Below are positions 11,192-22,931 of a DNA stretch of 64,000 nucleotides, piece by piece; the first letter of the stretch is position 1; each line of letters opens with the position of its first letter. Below the pieces are notes generated by a model. That model ran no database searches and was not told the origin of the DNA. It was given only the letters and a program-made list of their open reading frames with translations. The stretch spans positions 24,161,248-24,225,247 of the forward strand of contig NC_081541.1 of NCBI RefSeq assembly GCF_901000735.1. The letters are read 5' to 3'. The stretch comes from Corylus avellana. Its lineage: Eukaryota; Streptophyta; Magnoliopsida; Fagales; Betulaceae. A program made the position numbers and the translations under genes.

Positions 11192-11299
11192 TTTTTTTTT
11201 TTTTTTTTTTTTACATGTCCACACAAGAGGTGGAGAGAGGATTCGAACTAGTGACCTCCGCTTCACGAGGCATGGTCTCCAACCGATTGAGCTACCTAA
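11192..11299 (-). mobile_element. tRNA-derived SINE, copy A
   Basis: The minus strand shows a Pol III box A (TAGCTCAATCGG, plus positions 11283-11294), a box B (GTTCGAATCC, plus 11239-11248) and a 3' A tail seen as a T run at 11192-11212. The order box A, box B, about 35 bases, then poly(A) is typical of plant SINEs. The next copy, at 17930-18035, comes from the block duplication; an independent relative lies at 21658-21760. Confidence 0.8.
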
Positions 11300-11957
11300 T
11301 AATAATAATTATTATTATTATACTATCATTATTTGGTGCCTTATATCATTGGAGGGCCTTTGGCGATTGTCTAATTCACCTAGTCATTCAGCCAGCCCTA
11401 GCAGCAAGCATATAAGGTAGGTTTAGAAATTAGATTTCATCGAATGAGGTGTCTCTTTGTCTCTTTCTCCATAAAGCCATGTGGACTAGGGTTTTCTTTT
11501 TTCTTTTCTTTTTTATTCAGAAAGGATGAAAATTTTTTCTGTTCTTGGGGGAGAAATGGAGCCTCCATGGCTTGTTTGGAGAACCCTCTCTCCCTAAAAC
11601 TTTTCCATGTGGGTTAGGGTTCATTAGAGTCATACATATATAGAGGGGGAAAAGGTTGGTAGAGAGTCATATACATATACTGTATATATGTTGGGTGGGG
11701 AGACAAAATACAAAGACTTGTTTCTTCTTTTGATATGTTGATAGTGTTTGACGTTGAAGAGCAAGGTAGCTAGCCATGAGGGGTTAAGGTTTATGGGAAT
11801 GTTGTTTGGCTCGAGGACATTATAAGTCTTTGAAGCTTTCTGGGAGAGAAAGAATGATATATTCATAGAGGCCCATGTGATCCCGGACCAGGCTTCATTC
11901 CCGTCAACCAACCTACTCTCTCTTTCTCCATCGCTTCTCAATTTGATGATAAAAAGG

Positions 11958-11961
<4 letters not shown>

Positions 11962-11992
<31 letters not shown>
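11962..11992. repeat. CT microsatellite
   Basis: Uninterrupted (TC)n of about 31 bases. The paired copy in the duplicated block is at about 18701-18732 and is of slightly different length. Confidence 0.9.
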
Positions 11993-11994
<2 letters not shown>

Positions 11995-12354
11995 ATGAAT
12001 ATGGAGTTTGCATGGGATAATTTTAGACCACTTGGCAAAAATGCTAACAAACAAGATCGGAAGATGCTATTTGACTTTTTTTGAGTTGCCCATGCCTTTC
12101 TTCTCGTCTCTCTTCTTCATACACACACACTCACAAAAGAACCCCATATTTGGTGTAATGATTTCTTTTCCAAATTTAAGTGTGTGAGGGTTACTGATAT
12201 ATCATGAGGAAAGGATTTCTTTCTCTAAAAAGCCTTGATGGTATGTTTTTCTAAAAATCTCTTATACATATTTTTTTAAAAAAAAATAAAAAAAATAGTA
12301 ATAAAAAAAATTACCATTGATATGTGGAACCCATTTGTGGTCTCAAAGATTCAT

Positions 12355-12605
12355 GGTCTGTTCGAAATTGCGATTTAAAAATGTGTGATTTGAAAACATG
12401 ATTTTTAAAAACGTAATTAAGCATTTGGCAAAATCACGATTTGGCCTTTGAAATCACAATTTAGCCTTTAAAATTGTATTTTCAAAAAAACGTCTCCTTA
12501 ACTATCGCAATTTTTTAAAAACGCAATTCCAAACAATTAATTTTCTGAGATTTGATTTATAATTGCACTTTTTATCTAGGAAATCGTAATGTCAAACACA
12601 CCCTC
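12355..12605. mobile_element. Intact AT-rich MITE, copy A
   Basis: About 251 bp with inverted ends GGTCTGTTCGAAATTGCGATTT and, from the right, GAGGGTGTGTTTGACATTACG. It serves as the uninterrupted reference for the split copy at 4850-10770. Target duplication is not clear. No coding capacity. Confidence 0.65.
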
Positions 12606-12670
12606 AATGGTGGATTTGCTAATCTCTTATAAGGAGATGAATAAGAAATGTGTAGGGAAATGAAATTAAA

Positions 12671-12770
12671 NNNNNNNNNNNNNNNNNNNNNNNNNNNNNN
12701 NNNNNNNNNNNNNNNNNNNNNNNNNNNNNNNNNNNNNNNNNNNNNNNNNNNNNNNNNNNNNNNNNNNNNN
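12671..12770. other. Assembly gap (100 N)
   Basis: Exactly 100 undetermined bases, a conventional placeholder for a gap of unknown size. It sits exactly between the two units of the large duplication. Confidence 1.
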
Positions 12771-13046
12771 TGTAATCTCTGGATAATCTTTTGATAGTGA
12801 TTTCCTGGATTTGGTTGCCCCGGAGAGGTTTTACTTTTAGAACGTTTTCTAAAAGGTTTCCTCTTCATCATCAAAATCTTTGTGTGTGATTATTAATATT
12901 TTGGTGAATGTTTGCTTTGATAAATATACGTTAATTCCGCATAAAATTGTGATATTTATCTGTTTAGAGTTTTTCAATTGGTATCAGAACAGGTTCACTA
13001 TGTGAATGATTAAATTCTTGAGTGTGATCTTTGTTTCTTGTTTAAG

Positions 13047-14810
13047 ATGTCTCAAACCCTTAACACTGTGCCTAATTTTGATGGATCAAATGATGACTAT
13101 TAGAAGTCCCGTATGAGATTTTTCTTAAAATCTATAGACGTTTGGCATGTCACTGAATCTGGATTTAAAGCTCCAGATAAGCCGACAACTGAATGGTCTA
13201 ATGATGAAAAACAAACTCGTATGACGAATGACAAAGCTATGAATGCTCTATGCTTGGCAATTTCACAAACTGAGTTCTCCAGAATTTCAAATTGTGATAG
13301 TGCCAAAGATGCATGGGAGATCCTAGAAACTACTTATGAAGGAACAAATCTTGTTAAAGCTTCAAAACTTCAAATGTTAGTGTCTAAGTTTGAGGAAATT
13401 AAAATGTTAGAGGATGAGACATTTAATGATTTCTTTGGTAAACTTAGTGAAATTAGAAATTCCATGATAAATCTAGGAAAGAAAGTTTCTGACACTAAGA
13501 TTATTAGAAAGGTCATGAGATCACTCCCTGAAAGATTCAGAATGAAGGTAACATCCATTGAGTCATGCACTAATCTGGAAACCATGAGGATAAAAGAGTT
13601 AGTTGGTGCCCTTCAGACTTATGAGTTTTCTTTGCCTCAACCTAGGAAAAATAAGGATCTTGCCCTTAGAACTCTTAGGAAGAACTCCGATGAGTTATCT
13701 GATGAGGAATCACCAGATGATGAGGAACTTGCCTTGATAGCTAGAAAGTTTTATAAGAATGAATATAGAATTTCCAAGAGATTTGGAAAACAAAAAGGAA
13801 GTACTCAGGAAAGAAATGAAAGAGACCCACGTGGTCCAAAATGTTATGAGTGTTCTGGCTATGGTCATGTTCGCAATGATTGTGCTAATCTCAAGAGTAA
13901 TAAGCTAAAAGACCAAAAAGCCTTCAATATTACCTTGAGTGACACTGATGAGGAAGAAACTCCTAATTATATGGCTTTTGTTGCATCCAATGATTCTGAT
14001 GATTCTAATCAATCAGATGTTCAGTCTGCCTCTGATAATGAATCAAATAAGGTTAATGATCTTCAAAACTCCTTTAACAATTTAATGGAAAAGTTTTCTA
14101 TGCTTAGAAATACTAACTTGAAAATTGTTAAGGATTTTAAGAATCTTGAGCTTGAAAGGGATAATTTGTTGAAATCTTTGAGTGATTCACATGTTGTTTG
14201 CAATAATCTCAAATCTGAAAATCATGTGTTAATTGCTAAAAATAAATCCCTTCAAAATGATTTGATTGCATCTAGAAATCACTTGGGTAAATTCTCTAGT
14301 GAAAAGCTTGATAAAATGTTGCATATTCAAAAGCAATCTAGCGACAGATCTGGCTTAGGATTTGATAAAACTGCTTCTTTGTCTTCTAACCGTGCTTCTA
14401 CTTCAAATACTGTTTTTGTTAAACCAGTGAAAGTAGAAGAATCTTCAAGTGAAGAAAAGCAAGTAGTTGCTCCGACTCCTCAAGGTAATAAAGGTAAGAA
14501 AATCTACATTGAGCCTCATTCATCTTGCCCTACACCTAGAGTCGTGCATCCTCCTAGGAAATTACCTTCACAAAGGTTTGTCCCTACATGTCATCACTGT
14601 GGCAAAGTGGGTCACATTCGACCTCACTGTTTTAATTTGAAACCTCATGTGCATATAAATAAAAATTTCTATTCTAGGAAAGAAAGTGAGGGTTTGGTCA
14701 TAATGATGAGAGAAGTGCTATCTAGGCTAGATAAGTTTGAGTAAAGTCATAAGTCTAGACTTAAGATTTCTCAAGTTTGGGTTAGAAAGGATGTACCATT
14801 CACCCCTTGA
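13047..14810 (+). pseudogene. Copia gag, copy B (two nonsense mutations)
   Basis: The reading frame starts ATG at 13047. A TGG-to-TAG change makes a stop at 13101-13103, and a CAA-to-TAA change makes another at 14742-14744; the family stop TGA is at 14808-14810. Between the stops the frame is open for 543 codons from the ATG at 13113. Two zinc knuckles, CYECSGYGHVRNDC and CHHCGKVGHIRPHC, flank an acidic segment with SDTDEEETPNY and a helical, coiled-coil-like stretch rich in Asn, Leu and Lys. There is no protease or pol. Compared with copy A it keeps four extra codons near 13700 and lacks the 2-bp deletion. Both nonsense changes are C-to-T type transitions, which suits decay of methylated DNA. 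Confidence 0.85.
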
Positions 14811-16110
14811 GGGGGAGTGGTGATGATCTCACCTTATGTTAGGTGAGTCACCCACATGTCTAGGATTGTTTTTCTTACATATCTTTGCATATCCTAGAGC
14901 ATATTGTTTTTCGTTTTTCATTGCATTTTTGTTTTATTTTGTTTTGAAATTGTATTTTGTTTGTGTGCATTTCTTTTGTGAAAAATAACAAAAAGACAAA
15001 AATATTTTACTTTGGTTGTTTTTCTTTTTTTTCTTTATTTTGTCTTATGCACCTAGATAGTTCATTAATTTCTCATGTTGCTTTTTATGAATTTAATTCA
15101 TTGCGTCTTGGAATGTTCTTAATATACTTGAGATGAAAATTTGTGTCAATGGACTTGTTTTTGTGGTTATCTAAAGCCTGAGCTTATGTGGTACTTTTTG
15201 CCTATGCTTTATTTCTTGTGCACAATTAAGCTTAAATTGAGGTTTTGTTTCATTTTATTTGTGAGGTCTGTTAGGTAACCATATGAGGTTTTTGACTAGT
15301 CATATTTTTCAAATTGACCATATGCTAGTTGAACCTAGGGCTTAAAAATTCCTGCTTTCTCTTTTGTGATAAGCACCAAAAGTTTAAGGACACTTTCTCA
15401 AAGAGAAAAATAAATAAAATAGTGAAACAAATAAAATCAAAAGATCATATTCCAAAAGGAATTTATTTCACTGTGTCAAACTTGTGCAAAATATTTTACA
15501 AAGAGAATTGTATAGGATGAGAGTGGCTAGGCCCTAGTATGATAAGGTTTGACTTTTGATTTGATATACTTGTCAAAACCTCATGGTGGTGAAACTTTCT
15601 CCTCATTTTGTAAATTGAAAATTTTTCTCTTTGGATGGCTTACCCACACACCACACAAGCATAGGTTGAATGGAACATTTTCTTGGCTTGGATTAAGCAA
15701 TATGAGTTTCTAGCCATTTCTAGTCTCATGTATATTTTGCATATTTGGAGCATGTTTGGATATTCATTGTGCAATACATGAGTCATTGATGTGTTATCAT
15801 GTGTGTTCATTTAACTTTTAAGGGGGAGAAACATGCTTTGCATTTCCAGTTTCCTGTTGTTAATTGAGTCATACATTGAGGGGGAGTTTTGCTGATGTTT
15901 CTTTATAATCACGCATTCTACGTCATTTTTTTATCATGAGTTTTATTTATGTCTTCTTGTTCCACATATGCCTTGATGTATTTTGTGAAGTGTTTCAGGA
16001 AACATGAAGATCTTTTGTCATTCTGTGACAAAAAGGGGGAGTAAATATGGGGAGATGATGGGATTGGCTCGACATTTTGGTTTTGTCACTGAATTGCCAA
16101 AGGGGGAGTT

Positions 16111-16959
16111 TGTTAGTTCTTGTGTTGGCTTAATTCAGTTCCAAAATGCAGATGCTACTGTTCACGGGCTCAAACATTGATATAGAATGCTCAGAATCCA
16201 AACTCCACTGTTCATAATGTAGATTCATGTATTATGAACGTCCCTGCAAAATTTCAGCTCAATTGGACCACAAACGCCCATCGATCGGAGCTGTTGATCA
16301 AAACTGGACAGGCTGGGTTCGGACCGCAATTCCCCAGGTCCGGACCTCATTTTTAGAAACTAAAATCTTGCTCCGCAAAGCCGTGTCCGGACCGCCCATT
16401 AACATGTCCGGACACCCCGTAAGTTTTAGGCCCAAAAACGTGATTTTAAGTGGGTTAGGTCTAGGGTTTTGTCGGGGGTATATATACATCATATATAGAA
16501 GAGAGAAGTACGAATTTTCACCCCCAGAGAGTTCGTGTGAGGCTATGCTTGAGTGATTATTTTGTTGTGAGCAAAATTGATTCCTCTTAGATGATTTTTG
16601 TTAGTATTAATTGTGTGCTTAATTGAAGTATATCGGAAGGGTCCGATAAAGGAGAATCACGTTGAAGAAGATTGGGAGCGAGGAGACAAGTTGGAGGCTT
16701 GTCGATCTTACAGAGTCAAGGTCTTGCAAAGGGTTGTAAGTGTTCCTAGTGTCTGTAATCTCTGGATAATCTTTTGATAGTGATTTCCTGGGTTTGGCTG
16801 CCTCGGAGAGGTTTTACTTTTAAAACGTTTTCTAAAAGGTTTCCTCTTCGTCACCAAAATCTTTGTGTGTGATTGTTCATATTTTGGTGAATGTTTGTTT
16901 TGATAAATATCTGTTAATTCCGCATAAAATTATGATATTTATCTATTTAGAATTTTTCA
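16111..16959 (+). repeat. 3' LTR of gag-only copia copy B
   Basis: 849-bp LTR, TGTTAG to TTTTTCA, with the same CACCT right flank as copy A. Confidence 0.9.
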
Positions 16960-17066
16960 CACCTCCTCACCTACAATTTGAAAACGCAAATTTTTTATGT
17001 TTTCAAATCGCAGTTTTTAAAATACATAATGCCAAACAATCTATTTTTTGCTATTTTGTTTAAAAT

Positions 17067-17458
17067 TATGGGTGAAACGGTGGTTATAACTAGCAGTTAT
17101 TGGGTAAAATCGCTCATCGAAATTCACTAACCGCCTCAGCTAATCGTCTATGCGGTTTGTGGTTAATAATCCTAATAACCGTTTACCGCTTTTTAAAGAA
17201 AAAAATAAAAATAAAAAGTTCACATTAAGAAAAAAAAAAAAAACACAAAACCAAAACTACGTTATTTTTATGGTAATATGATAATACTCTGCTATATATA
17301 ACATTATTTCTAAATTTTTATATATTTATATATATAAATATAATATACATAAAGACGGTTAGCTGTTTTTTTAAAACCTAAAACCGCTAATCATAGCCGC
17401 CTTCAAAAGCGGTTAGCAGTTAGTGGGCAGTTATTAATCACTCGCCTTTTCACCCCTA
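17067..17458. mobile_element. hAT-like MITE, copy B
   Basis: 392 bp, flanked by TTTAAAAT at 17059-17066 and 17459-17466. It retains a segment near 17380-17400 (CTAATCATAGCCGC) that copy A lacks, so copy A has a small internal deletion. Confidence 0.85.
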
Positions 17459-17929
17459 TTTAAAATTGCACTTTTTGCCTATGAAATAGATTTTGAGGCC
17501 TAAGGTGACAAAGTTAGGTAAGGCCTTTTTTATATTTAAATATTTAATTAAATAATTATAATTTTAAATCATTTTTCTTACTTTTTCGCCCTTAATTTTT
17601 TTTTTTTTTTTTCAAATTACTTGCAAAATTCATATCTATTAGGAGACATTTAATTTCAACAAATGTCATATTTTGTGTTGAGTTACATATAATTCCTTTT
17701 ATGTAGAATTTAATTTGCACAAAATGAAATTTACTTTATTCTAAAAATTATTTTAATGAATGAGCTTAGCCAATATGTTGGTTTTAAGTTTAGATGAAAT
17801 TATGAGTTTAGTAACTTCTTTAGAAGTGCAATTAATGTGACTTTCCATTTTTCTCTTAAAGTTTTAATATATTAGAATTAAATTATTTGTATTTATGTTT
17901 TACTGAAATTGGAGCCCTAATTGACCAAG

Positions 17930-18035
17930 TTTTTTTTTTTTTTTTTTTTTACATGTCCACACAAGAGGTGGAGAGAGGATTCGAACTAGTGACCTCCGCT
18001 TCACGAGGCATGGTCTCCAACCGATTGAGCTACCT
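17930..18035 (-). mobile_element. tRNA-derived SINE, copy B
   Basis: Duplicate of the SINE at 11192-11299 within the repeated block: box A and box B on the minus strand and a poly(T) run at 17930-17950 on the plus strand. Confidence 0.8.
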
Positions 18036-18695
18036 AATAATAATAATTATTATTATTATACTATCATTATTTGGTGCCTTATATCATTGGAGGGCCTTTG
18101 GCGATTGTCTAATTCACCTAGTCATTCAGCCAGCCCTAGCAGCAAGCATATAAGGTAGGTTTAGAAATTAGATTTCATCGAATGAGGTGTCTCTTTGTCT
18201 CTTTCTCCATAAAGCCATGTGGACTAGGGTTTTCTTTTTTCTTTTCTTTTTTATTCAGAAAGGATGAAAATTTTTTCTGTTCTTGGGGGAGAAATGGAGC
18301 CTCCATGGCTTGTTTGGAGAACCCTCTCTCCCTAAAACTTTTCCATGTGGGTTAGGGTTCATTAGAGTCATACATATATAGAGGGGGAAAAGGTTGGTAG
18401 AGAGTCATATACATATACTGTATATATGTTGGGTGGGGAGACAAAATACAAAGACTTGTTTCTTCTTTTGATATGTTGATAGTGTTTGACGTTGAAGAGC
18501 AAGGTAGCTAGCCATGAGGGGTTAAGGTTTATGGGAATGTTGTTTGGCTCGAGGACATTATAAGTCTTTGAAGCTTTCTGGGAGAGAAAGAATGATATAT
18601 TCATAGAGGCCCATGTGATCCCGGACCAGGCTTCATTCCCGTCAACCAACCTACTCTCTCTTTCTCCATCGCTTCTCAATTTGATGATAAAAAGG

Positions 18696-18700
<5 letters not shown>

Positions 18701-18732
<32 letters not shown>
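18701..18732. repeat. CT microsatellite, copy B
   Basis: (CT)n of about 32 bases, partner of the tract at 11962-11992. The length difference changes the minus-strand frame there, which is why apparent ORFs in the two copies differ; neither is a credible gene. Confidence 0.9.
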
Positions 18733-18734
<2 letters not shown>

Positions 18735-19094
18735 ATGAATATGGAGTTTGCATGGGATAATTTTAGACCACTTGGCAAAAATGCTAACAAACAAGATCGG
18801 AAGATGCTATTTGACTTTTTTTGAGTTGCCCATGCCTTTCTTCTCGTCTCTCTTCTTCATACACACACACTCACAAAAGAACCCCATATTTGGTGTAATG
18901 ATTTCTTTTCCAAATTTAAGTGTGTGAGGGTTACTGATATATCATGAGGAAAGGATTTCTTTCTCTAAAAAGCCTTGATGGTATGTTTTTCTAAAAATCT
19001 CTTATACATATTTTTTTAAAAAAAAATAAAAAAAATAGTAATAAAAAAAATTACCATTGATATGTGGAACCCATTTGTGGTCTCAAAGATTCAT

Positions 19095-19345
19095 GGTCTG
19101 TTCGAAATTGCGATTTAAAAATGTGTGATTTGAAAACATGATTTTTAAAAACGTAATTAAGCATTTGGCAAAATCACGATTTGGCCTTTGAAATCACAAT
19201 TTAGCCTTTAAAATTGTATTTTCAAAAAAACGTCTCCTTAACTATCGCAATTTTTTAAAAACGCAATTCCAAACAATCAATTTTCTGAGATTTGATTTAT
19301 AATTGCACTTTTTATCTAGGAAATCGTAATGCCAAACACACCCTC
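19095..19345. mobile_element. Intact AT-rich MITE, copy B
   Basis: Partner of 12355-12605, differing by a few bases (for example CCAAACAATC versus CCAAACAATT). Confidence 0.65.
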
Positions 19346-19410
19346 GATGGTGGATTTGCACATCTCTTATAAGGAGATGAATAAGAAATGTGTAGGGAAA
19401 TGAAATTAAA

Positions 19411-21180
19411 CATTTCCACCCACCCTCCTTCTTTTTTGTTGCAACTATTGACTCACCTAATTATTTCCCACATCTCTCAAGAATTTTTGCAACATCCCTG
19501 CAAGTTTGGCCTTGTAATACGTATGTGTTTTGTCTAGCTTGGAGGGCACACTTTGTATCAAATCAATTGCTATGGTATAAAAAGTGTTAAAAAGATTCCA
19601 TTTCTATATCAAATGATATTTTCGTACAAATTATGTCAATTTTTCTAACCAAAACTCTATGGAATTATAATTTTACTATCAAATAAAAAGGTACAAAAAA
19701 TAAAGAAAGAAAGAAGAAGAGGATTTGGTGGTTTGACCATCTCCAAAGGTGGCTTGATATTTTTGATGAAAACTCTGAAATTGTAATTACTAGACAAAAT
19801 AAATAAAATAAAGTAAACCATCTTTAGATACATTTAATTTTGTACCATAAGGAATGATTTTGTACAACTCCATAATAAGATGAAAAGAAAAATAGTAAAT
19901 AAAAGATAGAGAAAGGAAAACTAAGGGTAAGTATCTCTTTTCTTTATTTTGATATCTTGGTTATCTTTTCTTTATTTTCTCATTAATGTTCTCTCTCTCT
20001 CTCTTTCTCTATAAAGTCTATGTTTGCATATTTCTCATTGTAGATTGTTAAAGTCGTTTGGCTAGTTCTTGGGCAGCAGAATGAGAATCTTCTAATCAGA
20101 CATCGTACTAAGCACCCCTTGGGTATCTTCCACAATCTGCCTATACCTGCTCCAATTTTCACTGTTGAATTGGACGACATTAACTATTTGAAACACATTG
20201 CCTTCCATAATGATTTGTAGTAGGCCCAAATTTCTGCAGCGTGAAGATCTCCCACAATAAGAGCACTCATCAAAACTATTTTTTAGTTATTTTGGTGAGG
20301 CAATTTAGTAAAAATGCTGTAAAAAAAAAAAAAAAAAAGGTCTAATTTTCAGATTAATAGTGAGTGAAGAGTACTATTCGCTCACCAATTGAATTAAAAA
20401 AAAATGGTTTTTCTCTTCCCTTTTTCTTTGATGTTTCTCTTTCTTCCTTTAGTAGTTAAAGAAATAATAAACAAGTCCTTCAGAAATTATTTAAATAGAA
20501 TAATGAAAGTTGATTGTTAATATAGGGAGACGGTTGGGGATGCTCTAAACAAATGAGTAATTAAAATAAAGAAAAGTGTACTTTTAATTATTTTAGTGAG
20601 TAAAATTTAGTAAAATTGCTAATAATGTTGTAACTGGTTAAAAGTTCTCGGACTTTTTCAAGTTTTTTTGCCGCTATCACTTCTCCCTTATGATTCCTCA
20701 CTATTGCTCCCAAACCCATTTGCCATTTATTTTGTCAACTTTCCATTTGAGGTGGCCCCTTGTCAATGTCATCTCTTTTGTCGAGTTTGCTCTCCACATT
20801 AACATGTTAGCAGCATTTGCTAATTTCAAATTTCATATCACAAGCCATATTTGTCACCTTTCACCTCAAGGGTACCTAGCAAATGGCCCCCACCTCTTCC
20901 TCTTGTGAATAATACTTTGATAAGCTCTGTGTTCCACCACTTGGTATCTTGATTGATTAACTCATTTACCTTGGTATCTTGTTATTAGAAAATATGTTGG
21001 TGAAAAATGTTTATAATTAGAGTTTAACTATTTTTTGGTTTATTTTGTTTCATATGTGATGATATATATTATGCACCATCTGAATTATATATATATTGTT
21101 TTTTTTTTTTTTCAGTAAGGGTAGGTCGGGGAGACCGAGACCAATTATATATATATATTGTGAATACCCATAAATAATAC
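19411..21180. other. Intergenic, degenerate MITE-like sequence only
   Basis: No supported gene. At about 20257-20560 a segment starting AAGAGCACTCATC and ending GGGGATGCTCTAA looks like a decayed MITE with AGAGCAT-type ends. A poly(A) tract lies at 20321-20338. Short ORFs here show no family signature. Confidence 0.45.
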
Positions 21181-21384
21181 TTGAGAAAAGTCCACATAAC
21201 CCCTTAAACTATCACCCAACAACAATGTCATTCACAAACTATCACCCAATTGATAATGGTCTTTTCAAACTATCAAAAAATTGACAACCACCATGCCAAC
21301 AAAAAGACAAAAATGACCACAAAGTTTTGTCAAAAAGACAAAAATACCCATATACATTAGAAAGAAAGAAAAAATAAAAAATAA

Positions 21385-21510
21385 AAAAAGTTATTGCCTT
21401 TTCCCCCATCAACTATAACACATTATCACTTTTTCCCCATGAACTGCCAACTGTACCACCCGACCCTATCAAACTACCATGTTGTACCTGAAACCCCCCT
21501 TTCATCAATC
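21385..21510. repeat. Single arm of an F1-type foldback element
   Basis: CTTTTCCCCCATCAACTATAACACATTATCACTTT and the following ACTGCCAACTGTACCACC closely match the interior of the foldback element at 4285-4599. No opposite arm is found nearby, so only a fragment survives. Confidence 0.5.
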
Positions 21511-21657
21511 AAAGGGGTTAAAATAAACGATCAATCCATCATGTGCCGTGCGATTTTAATTTTTTTCCTTCCACTTTTACCCTCACTCTAGCTGGACCAC
21601 ATGAGTTTCTTCCCCACAGCACCACCCTCATTAAAACCCACTTGAGTTTCATCCCAA

Positions 21658-21760
21658 GAGATAGCTCAATCAGCTAGAACCACGTCTAATGAAGTGGAGG
21701 TCATTAATTCGAATTCCTCTCCCCCTCTTGTGCGGACATGTCAAAAAAAAAAAAAAAAAC
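21658..21760 (+). mobile_element. tRNA-derived SINE
   Basis: Box A GATAGCTCAATCAGC near 21658, box B-like AATTCGAATTCC near 21706 and an A-rich tail after GGACATGTC at about 21742. It shares the body and the TGTGCGGACATGT tail end with the minus-strand SINE at 11192-11299, so both belong to one family. Confidence 0.75.
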
Positions 21761-22604
21761 AAAAACAAAAAACGGCCACCTGGGCTTCTTCTCTATTGCT
21801 CCTTTCTACATCCTTCTCTCTCTGCATCTTTCTCATCGATTGATTTCATTTCTCTTCCAAAAATTGTCTTCATCAATAGAAAGTGGGTTTTCTCTTTAAC
21901 TGAAAGTTTGAAACCCTTAGGAAAATAATTTCGAAGCTTTGTCCGCCATCGCACCCCTGCTCAATGCCTGTTCGTTGCCACCCCTGCCCAACGCCCAATC
22001 ACTGCCGCCTCTGCCCAACACCACTGTATTTTAGATTGCAAATCTTTGTTGGTTCGTTCCTTCCAGCAAGGTGAGCTTGTTGCAATTTTTTTTTTTTTTT
22101 TTTTCCAGTTATCATACTTGGTTTGTTCCACTACCCGAGCTCTTCTGAGAAAAAAACAAGGTTTGGTGACTCATTTTTTGAAAAAAATTAAAAAAAGAAA
22201 AAAAACATAGGATAATTACGTAATTTCATATATTTCCATCCAATTTGACGGAAATTAATATCCGAAAGTCTGAATTGAAAATTTTTGAAATATTAGGGAG
22301 TATATTGCTAATTTTTAAACATTGGGGTTCGAATTGAAAAACTTCTTAAACTTCAGGAGGTAAATTGAATTTAATCCAATAATTTATGGCCAATATTTTC
22401 TCATTTTTCTAGTATTTGGTGTGACAAAAAATAATAGTCAACAGAAACCATGTTCGGTTTGACCCAAAAAGCTTCTTTAATTTCTGTAAAATAGTCTCTT
22501 TTCTAAAAACGTAAACCATTTTTTGAATTTGAGCTTCTCATTCTCAAACCGCAGACCCCTCCCAAGCACCATTGGAACTTCTCTAGAACTCAAATTTTAG
22601 GTTT

Positions 22605-22630
<26 letters not shown>
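22605..22630. repeat. TA microsatellite
   Basis: Uninterrupted (TA)n of about 26 bases, in otherwise gene-free DNA. Confidence 0.9.
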
Positions 22631-22636
<6 letters not shown>

Positions 22637-22931
22637 AAATTGATTTTTATAGGTTAATATGATTAAATGAAAATATAAAAATAATATTTGTAATTTTTCG
22701 TAAGTGCCAAAAGCCGAAAAATATTTTTTATTTGAAAATATTTTATTGAAAAATGATTTTTCCAAGAACGTTTTATGACGAAAAATATTTTACGTCGAAA
22801 CAAGCAGAGCATTAGAAAATATCTTTAAATTTGGAGATTGGATCATGGAAGTAGCAAGAAGGATGTATTCCAATGAACACGTCCGCAAGCTGATTTGCAA
22901 AGGCTACTAGACATAGGTTAAGAAAAAGTAT

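Larger units (their letters stand above)
6061..12670. repeat. Large duplicated block, unit A
   Basis: From TGTAATC at 6061 to the base before the N gap, this 6.6-kb block is matched in order by 12771-19410. It includes the tail of a 5' LTR, gag, the 3' LTR, a hAT-like MITE, a SINE, a CT microsatellite and an intact MITE. The offset is 6,710 at the left end and 6,740 at the right, reflecting small indels. The gap lies exactly at the junction of the two units. Confidence 0.9.
12771..16959 (+). mobile_element. Gag-only copia element, copy B (5' LTR cut by the gap)
   Basis: The visible part starts inside a 5' LTR (12771-12976). It then has a mutated primer-binding site TGGTATCAGAAC at 12979-12990, a gag region, the same pol-less spacer with GGGGGAG tracts (for example 15821-15829 and about 15881), a polypurine tract AAAGGGGGAG and the 3' LTR at 16111-16959. 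The right flank CACCT at 16960-16964 is identical to that of copy A, so both copies descend from one insertion that was then duplicated. They are not two independent transpositions. Confidence 0.85.
12771..19410. repeat. Large duplicated block, unit B
   Basis: Collinear with 6061-12670. The part after the 3' LTR (16960-19410) is nearly identical to 10232-12670 apart from short indels. The gag half near 13100-14050 differs by roughly 5-7 percent from its partner by eye. After 19410 the sequence continues into unique DNA, whereas unit A runs into the gap. Confidence 0.9.

Noticed and set aside
11192..11299. Functional tRNA gene
   Set aside because: Box A and box B are present but the sequence does not fold into a plausible acceptor stem and ends in a long A tail, so it is a SINE.
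11630..11941. Minus-strand ORF, repeated at 18368-18790
   Set aside because: Present only because of the block duplication, changes reading length with the CT microsatellite, and has no recognisable family or codon signature.
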